NCBI GenBank assembly: GCA_964512305.1
Contig: CAZEIW010000239.1
Coordinates: forward strand, 1 to 10,918
Length of the DNA stretch: 10,918 bases
Origin: CAZEIW01 sp964512305
GTDB lineage: Bacteria; Pseudomonadota; Gammaproteobacteria; Burkholderiales; Burkholderiaceae_F
Reading direction: 5' to 3'
Below are positions 6,532-10,918 of the stretch, piece after piece. The notes below the pieces were generated by a model. That model was not told the DNA's origin, ran no database searches, and was given only the letters and a program-made list of their open reading frames with translations. A program made the translations under genes and the position numbers. The number at the start of each line of letters is the position of its first letter. Within the stretch, counting starts at the first letter, position 1.

Positions 6532-9500
6532 CTAAGGCCTTCCGTAGACCACGAACGCGCCCCAGTTGCGGACTTCCCGGTCGGCGAGGTTCTCGGCGTG
6601 CAGGCTGTCGAGCTTGGCCTGCGCGAGCGCCTGTGCTGGCCAGGCGCCGGCCCGCAGGCGGCGGTAAAAGCGCTGCATGAAGCGCGCCGTGGCGTCGTCG
6701 GCAACCGGCCAGAGGGACACCACCGCCGCGCGGTTGCCCGCTCCGAGGATTCCGAAGGTCAGCCCCAGCAGACCCTGGCCGTGCTGGTACAGCCCGACCC
6801 CGGTGTCGCACGCCGAGAGCACCACGAGCTCGGAGCGCATCCGCATCCCGGCGATCTCCGTAGCGGTCAGCTGCCGGTCGTCGGGGTCGGGGCCGGCGTC
6901 GAGCAGCACGGTCGCCCGCTCCGGGTGCTCGACGTCGACCGCGGCGTGCGCCGCGACGTGCACGTAGCGGAAGCGCGCGAGCTCGCCGCGGCGGCTCATT
7001 TCCAGCAGGGCTTGCTTGGTCGCGGTTCCGCCCAGCATGAGGCGTTCCCGCCGCGATGGGAAAAAGCGCGCAACGCCCCGGGCTTCCTCGTCGGCGAAGG
7101 GAATCCCGGCGCCCGTATCGACCTCGCTCCCCTGCGGCATCGGCGCGCCGCGCAGCGCGGTGCCCGCCACGGCCGCCGGCGGGCGCGACCCGCCCGGGCT
7201 GGCGACGGCGAGAAGATCCAGCGGCCAGTCTTGGCTGCCGCGCTGGATGCCGCCCTGGCTGCCGCGCTGGCCGCCGCGCGAGTTGCCGCGCTCGCCCTCC
7301 GAGAAGCTGGTCATGGACGGCGCGTACGTGAAGTCGAAGCGCTCGACCGCCAGCTTCCCGTCTACCGGCAGTGCCTCGAAGGGAACCCCGGTCAGATCGT
7401 CGTCGCCGACGATCACGAAGTGCCGGGCCTGCGGCGCGGCTGCCGCCAGCGGCGCGACGATCGCCTCGCCAAGACGGGACGCGAGGGAATCGGGATCCAG
7501 ATGGCGGGGGAGCGCCCCGTCGGGCCGCACGAAATCCGCTGCCAGCCGGCCGTCGGCGAACCGCCAGACGCGCACCGGCTCTCCTCTGAGGTGGCGCGCC
7601 CAGGCGCGTGCGGCCACGCCCAGACTGGGTTCCCGGTCCAGCGCAACGTAGCGCGCCGGGCCGCCTGGCGTCACGACAAGGGCCCACCAGCGCGAGCCGG
7701 CGCGGCCGATGCTCGCCAGCGCCGTCCGCGGCGCCAGGCTGCGCTGCAGCTGCACGAGCGTCGGCGGCGAGGGCGCGCGGGCGGCGTGGCCATAGCGGTC
7801 CCGCAGCTCGCGCTCTAGCACGCCGCGCTCCGCGACGCGGTCGAGCCGCTCGCTTTCCAGCTTCACGCGCGCGACGAGCCCGTGCGCGACGGCGATGCGT
7901 TCGTCGAGGCGCTGGATCGACGCCGCCAGATCGTCCAGGCGGGCACGATGGCGCGGGCTGAGCGCGGCGTCGTGCCAGCGCAGGTCGGCGAAGCGGTCGC
8001 GCAGCGTCCGGTCGCGCGACAGCTCGCCGATCCGCAGCGCGTCGTCGAGGCGGCCGTCGCGCGCGTACAGCCAGGCGAGCGTCCGGTACCCGGCGTTTTC
8101 CTCCTCTTCCTGCACCCAGCGCCCGAACGCGGCCTCGCGCGTCAGCGATCCCGGCGCGGCCTGCGCGCGCGCCTGCTCGGCGCGCTCGACGAAGGTCTCG
8201 AGCAGCCCGCGCGCGCCGTCGGTGTCGCCGAGCGCGAGGCGCGCCGAGGCCAGCGCACCCAGCGATTGAAGCGCACGCCAGGACGTATCGCCTTCGCGTT
8301 CGCTCACGGCGCGCCAGGCGCCGGCGAGCAGGCTCGAGGCTCGCTCGGCGTCGTCAGGCCCGCCGCGCACGAGCAGGCAGCGTCCCAGGCCATCGGCCGC
8401 CAGTTCGCGCTGGAACACGTCGTCCGGGCGGGCCGCAACGATGCGCTCGCGCACGTCCTCCAGGCCCTTGCACGCGCGTTCGATCTGGCCGGCATGCAGC
8501 CGCGCGATCCCAAGGTCGATCTGCGACGCCTGCGTGTAGATCGAGCTTTCGCCGAATTTCGCGCTTGTGGTGCGCTCCAGGCGCGCGAGCATCTCGACCG
8601 CGGCATCGTGATCGCCGTCGCTGTCGGTCGCGCTGGCGAGATTGTCGAGCGCCTCGAGGTAGCGGAAGCTGTCCTCGCCGCCGGACCGGCGCGCGCTCTC
8701 CAGCGTGTGCCACAGCACGACCCGCGCCGCGCCGTAGCGGCCGAGCGAGTCGTACAGGTGGCCGAGCATGAACTCGGCCGACTGGGTCTGCGTGTTGTCG
8801 GCTCCGAGCCGCTCGACGCGCCATAGATAGATCTGCGCCGCCGCGGACAGCGCGTCCTCCTCGCGCCCCAGGTGGCCGAGCAGGCGGGCGATGTCCTCTC
8901 GCGCGTCGACGGCGCGCCGGTCGTCGAAGCCGTAGGCGCCGACCGCCTCGGAAAATTCCTCGCTCACGGTGTCCATCGCATCGCCATTCGCACCCGCGTA
9001 GCTCTGCGCGGCCTGCAGGGCGTGCAGCGCCGCCAGGCGGACCGGGTGACCGGCCGGCAGCGCGGTCTGCAGCGCGGGAGCGAGCTCGGACAGGCGCAGC
9101 AGCGACGGGCCGACACGGCCCAGGCGGAACTCGGCGGTCCCGAGCCGGACCTGGTTCAGCAGCGCCTGTTCGGAGTTCGCGCCGAACGTCGACGCCAGTG
9201 CAGGCTCGATTCGCTGCGCCAGCTCCGCCGACCGGTCGGGTTGGTTCTCGAGCGCCAGCAGCCGGACCTCGGCGAGGTCCAGGCGCAGTCGGGCGGGATC
9301 GTCCGCCGGCAGCGAGTCGGCGGACGACGCGCGGACTTGCGCCAGTGCCGACCGCGCGTCGGTGGCGCGCTCGGCGTGGGCGAGGCACTCCACGGCGTAC
9401 GCGGCGACATCCACCCGCAGCTCGGCAGGCGCCTGCGCGGCCAGCGCTCCCAGCGCGCGCAGCGCCGCGTCCGCGGCGGATTCCCAGTCGGCGCGCGACT

Positions 9501-9672
9501 CGGCACTGCGCGCGTCGGCGAGCGCGGCCAGGGTTGCGGACGAGGTCGATGACAGCGAAGGGTCGTCGTAGGCCGGCAGCCGCGCGCCCGCCGCAGCGAC
9601 CGTCGGTGCGACTGCCGCCCCCATGCACAGGAGCATCGGTAAGGCGCAGATCAGGCGGGGCAGGGCGTGCAT
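6532..9672 (-). CDS. Exported TPR-repeat CHAT-domain protein (caspase-like cysteine protease)
   Basis: This 1046-residue protein has N-terminal helical TPR repeats and a C-terminal CHAT domain, a caspase/separase-type cysteine peptidase fold. A Sec signal peptide (about 1-29: MHALPRLICALPMLLCMGAA, then a small-residue cleavage region) predicts export. LLC does not fit a lipobox. Alpha-helical repeats fill about 45-560, clearest at 250-420 and 529-560 (kinesin-light-chain-like spacing). A charged coiled-coil-like helix follows at about 577-627. The CHAT domain spans about 640-1046, with catalytic His909 in HVAAHAAVD and Cys955 in LSACDTG, plus NWGAFVVYG near the C-terminus. An odd insert of five tetrapeptides (RGNS/RGGQ/RGSQ/GGIQ/RGSQ, 795-814) sits between the first and second halves of the CHAT domain. 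TPRs probably bind a partner or substrate; the target is unknown. ATG 9672 was chosen for the signal peptide, and no clear Shine-Dalgarno is visible. The gene converges on the receptor gene and lies 244 bp downstream of ruvB. Confidence 0.9.
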   Translation of the reverse strand: MHALPRLICALPMLLCMGAAVAPTVAAAGARLPAYDDPSLSSTSSATLAALADARSAESRADWESAADAALRALGALAAQAPAELRVDVAAYAVECLAHAERATDARSALAQVRASSADSLPADDPARLRLDLAEVRLLALENQPDRSAELAQRIEPALASTFGANSEQALLNQVRLGTAEFRLGRVGPSLLRLSELAPALQTALPAGHPVRLAALHALQAAQSYAGANGDAMDTVSEEFSEAVGAYGFDDRRAVDAREDIARLLGHLGREEDALSAAAQIYLWRVERLGADNTQTQSAEFMLGHLYDSLGRYGAARVVLWHTLESARRSGGEDSFRYLEALDNLASATDSDGDHDAAVEMLARLERTTSAKFGESSIYTQASQIDLGIARLHAGQIERACKGLEDVRERIVAARPDDVFQRELAADGLGRCLLVRGGPDDAERASSLLAGAWRAVSEREGDTSWRALQSLGALASARLALGDTDGARGLLETFVERAEQARAQAAPGSLTREAAFGRWVQEEEENAGYRTLAWLYARDGRLDDALRIGELSRDRTLRDRFADLRWHDAALSPRHRARLDDLAASIQRLDERIAVAHGLVARVKLESERLDRVAERGVLERELRDRYGHAARAPSPPTLVQLQRSLAPRTALASIGRAGSRWWALVVTPGGPARYVALDREPSLGVAARAWARHLRGEPVRVWRFADGRLAADFVRPDGALPRHLDPDSLASRLGEAIVAPLAAAAPQARHFVIVGDDDLTGVPFEALPVDGKLAVERFDFTYAPSMTSFSEGERGNSRGGQRGSQGGIQRGSQDWPLDLLAVASPGGSRPPAAVAGTALRGAPMPQGSEVDTGAGIPFADEEARGVARFFPSRRERLMLGGTATKQALLEMSRRGELARFRYVHVAAHAAVDVEHPERATVLLDAGPDPDDRQLTATEIAGMRMRSELVVLSACDTGVGLYQHGQGLLGLTFGILGAGNRAAVVSLWPVADDATARFMQRFYRRLRAGAWPAQALAQAKLDSLHAENLADREVRNWGAFVVYGRP
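7231..7290. repeat. 12-bp tandem repeat array inside the CHAT gene
   Basis: Five imperfect 12-bp units occupy 7231-7290: TTGGCTGCCGCG, CTGGATGCCGCC, CTGGCTGCCGCG, CTGGCCGCCGCG and CGAGTTGCCGCG. Read on the minus strand they encode five tetrapeptides of the form RG(S/G/N)(Q/S). Because the unit is a multiple of three, copy-number changes keep the frame and would only lengthen or shorten a Gly/Gln/Arg-rich loop. Confidence 0.85.
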
Positions 9673-9916
9673 GCGGCGACCATCGAGGCATAGGCGGGGA
9701 CGCGCGCCACCGCGTACGCATTTTGCCGTAGCGCAGGCGCGCGATTCGGTCCGACCTTTTGCGATTCCGCAGCGCGAATCCCCTCTCCCGCGATGAGCGG
9801 GAGAGGGGCAGGGGTGAGGGTGGAAAACGGAGCCAGGGCCGCCGCCCTCACCCCCGGCCCCTCTCCCGCAAGCGGGAGAGGGGAGCGCGTCGCAGACGAG
9901 AGCGTCGCGGAGCGAA
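9673..9916. other. Intergenic region between ruvB and the CHAT gene
   Basis: These 244 bp lie between two minus-strand genes. The side nearest ruvB holds a compound palindromic repeat (9780-9883). The side nearest the CHAT gene should contain its promoter, but I see no convincing -35/-10 pair. ATTTTG at 9720-9725 (CAAAAT on the minus strand) is at best a weak -10 without a partner. Confidence 0.5.
9780..9883. repeat. Compound palindromic intergenic repeat (two hairpins within an outer inverted repeat)
   Basis: Hairpin A is CCCCTCTCCCGC (9780-9791), loop GATGA, GCGGGAGAGGGG (9797-9808). Hairpin B has the same 12-nt arms at 9858-9869 and 9872-9883, separated by AA. Between them, GGGGTGAGGG (9811-9820) is complementary to CCCTCACCCC (9845-9854). 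The unit is therefore two near-identical 12-bp hairpins flanking a larger inverted repeat. Translated, it gives the LTPGPSPASGRGE-type string often seen in spurious ORFs of beta- and gammaproteobacteria, which marks a dispersed repeat family. It could limit read-through from ruvB, but it lacks a T-run. Confidence 0.85.
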
Positions 9917-10918
9917 CTAGAAAAGGCCCCCGTTCTGACCCGACGCCGGCTCGGCGATCCCGAAATGCCGATAGGCCGCGAGCGCGGCGACCCGCCCCCG
10001 CGGCGTGCGCTGCAGCAGCCCCTGCTGGATCAGGAAGGGTTCGATCACGTCCTCGAGCGTGTCGCGCTCCTCGCCGACCGCCGCGGCGAGGCTGTCGATG
10101 CCCACGGGGCCGCCCGAGAACTTGTCGATCACGGCCCGCAGCAGCTTGCGGTCCATCACGTCGAGCCCGAGCGCGTCGACCTCGAGCATGGCGAGCGCGC
10201 GGTCGGCCACGTCGTGGGTGATGCGGCCGTCCTCGCGCACCTCGGCGAAATCGCGCACGCGCCGCAGCAGACGGTTGGCGATCCGCGGCGTGCCGCGCGA
10301 GCGGCGCGCGATCTCGCGCGCGCCGGCCGGATCCAGGCGGGCCTCGAGCAGCCGGCCCGAGCGCTCGACGATCGCGGTGAGCTCGGCTTCGCTGTAGAAC
10401 TCCAGCCGGGCGACGATGCCGAAGCGGTCGCGCAGCGGGTTGGTCAGCATGCCGGCGCGGGTGGTCGCGCCCACCAGCGTGAACGGCGGCAGGTCGATCT
10501 TGATCGAGCGCGCGGCGGGTCCTTCGCCGATCATGATGTCGATCTGGAAGTCCTCGAGCGCGGGGTACAGGATCTCCTCGACAATCGGGCTCAGGCGATG
10601 GATCTCGTCGATGAACAGCACGTCGTTCTTCTCGAGATTCGTCAGCAGCGCGGCCAGGTCGCCCGGGCGCTCGAGCACCGGGCCGCTGGTCTGGCGCAGG
10701 CTGACGCCCATCTCGTGCGCGACGATGTGGGCCAGCGTGGTCTTGCCGAGCCCCGGCGGGCCGAAGAGCAGCACATGGTCCAGCGCGTCGCCGCGGTTGC
10801 GCGCGGCGGTGATGAAGATTTCGAGCTGCTCGCGGATCTTCGACTGCCCAACGTATTCCGCCAGGCGCTGCGGACGCAGCGCGCGCTCGACCGACTCCTC
10901 GTTCGGGGAGGTGGCGGA
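9917..10918 (-). CDS. ruvB: Holliday junction branch migration ATPase RuvB (5' end outside window)
   Basis: RuvB is the hexameric AAA+ motor that, with RuvA, drives branch migration of Holliday junctions during recombinational repair in the cytoplasm. The frame is open to the right edge and 333 residues are present out of a usual 335-350, so only a short N-terminus is missing. The visible start includes ERALRPQRLAEYVGQ, the RuvB N-terminal signature. Counting from the window edge, Walker A GPPGLGKT is at 53-60, Walker B FIDEIH at 102-107, sensor 1 GATTRAG at 150-156, the arginine-finger segment LRDRFG near 162-167 and sensor 2 RGTPRIANRLLRRVRDFA at 208-225. The C-terminal winged helix has FLIQQGLLQRTPRGR. 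A GTG at 10774 is internal, not the start. The ruvA/ruvC partners would lie to the right. All key residues are intact. Confidence 0.97.
   Translation of the reverse strand, partial: SATSPNEESVERALRPQRLAEYVGQSKIREQLEIFITAARNRGDALDHVLLFGPPGLGKTTLAHIVAHEMGVSLRQTSGPVLERPGDLAALLTNLEKNDVLFIDEIHRLSPIVEEILYPALEDFQIDIMIGEGPAARSIKIDLPPFTLVGATTRAGMLTNPLRDRFGIVARLEFYSEAELTAIVERSGRLLEARLDPAGAREIARRSRGTPRIANRLLRRVRDFAEVREDGRITHDVADRALAMLEVDALGLDVMDRKLLRAVIDKFSGGPVGIDSLAAAVGEERDTLEDVIEPFLIQQGLLQRTPRGRVAALAAYRHFGIAEPASGQNGGLF

Noticed and set aside
5615..7687. 690-residue open frame on the minus strand
   Set aside because: It overlaps the receptor gene, the terminator and the CHAT gene in the wrong frame. 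A coding sequence running through a strong terminator hairpin and two real genes is implausible.
6490..7818. 442-residue open frame on the plus strand opposite the CHAT gene
   Set aside because: It is antisense to the conserved catalytic region of CHAT, has a composition typical of GC-rich shadows and shows no recognisable motif.
6532..9672. CHAT protein as part of a type III-E CRISPR or gasdermin defence system
   Set aside because: No CRISPR array, no gRAMP-like effector and no gasdermin candidate lies in the window, and the signal peptide argues for export.
9627..9672. Lipoprotein signal in the CHAT protein (Cys16)
   Set aside because: The residues before Cys are M-L-L, lacking the small residue needed at -1 of a lipobox, and the hydrophobic stretch continues past it. 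A plain Sec signal fits better.
9780..9883. CRISPR-like repeat pair
   Set aside because: There are only two copies, each itself a hairpin, joined by an inverted repeat rather than a unique spacer. It fits a dispersed palindromic repeat.
9673..9916. ruvB and the CHAT gene as one operon
   Set aside because: They share a strand, but 244 bp containing a strong composite palindrome separate them and there is no functional link.

Overview
The window comes from a GC-rich proteobacterial chromosome. The GC content is clearly above 60%, with C or G at most third codon positions. The RuvB and YejF sequences read like Betaproteobacteria or a related GC-rich gammaproteobacterial lineage. The outer-membrane receptor and the exported peptidase show that the cell is Gram-negative. 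I cannot place it more precisely from sequence alone.

Layout. Positions 1-919 (+) hold the 3' part of a peptide-type ABC ATPase, most likely the C-terminal half of a YejF-like double ATPase. A palindromic repeat lies in frame in what should be the linker. Positions 990-3008 (+) encode an exported S9 (prolyl-oligopeptidase family) serine peptidase. Positions 3009-3628 form a long non-coding leader with several inverted repeats and a candidate promoter. Positions 3629-6427 (+) encode a TonB-dependent outer-membrane receptor, followed by a strong intrinsic terminator at 6462-6487. Converging on it from the minus strand is a 1046-residue exported TPR-CHAT protein (6532-9672), which carries a small 12-bp tandem array inside its CHAT domain. 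Positions 9673-9916 are intergenic and hold a compound palindromic repeat. The window ends inside ruvB (minus strand, 9917 to the right edge, 5' end missing).

How the genes may work together. YejF energises uptake of peptides across the inner membrane, the S9 enzyme cuts short peptides in the envelope, and the TonB receptor imports an unidentified substrate across the outer membrane. The three co-oriented genes therefore suggest peptide scavenging, but only by context. The CHAT protein looks like a caspase-like cysteine protease with an intact His/Cys pair and a Sec signal. Its target is unknown. RuvB is housekeeping (Holliday-junction branch migration) and has no evident link to its neighbours.

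I saw no tRNA, rRNA, CRISPR array, transposase or integrase. The window is mostly ordinary chromosome. The best leads are the exported CHAT protease with its tetrapeptide repeat, the palindromic element inside the yejF reading frame, and the structured 620-bp leader of the receptor gene.
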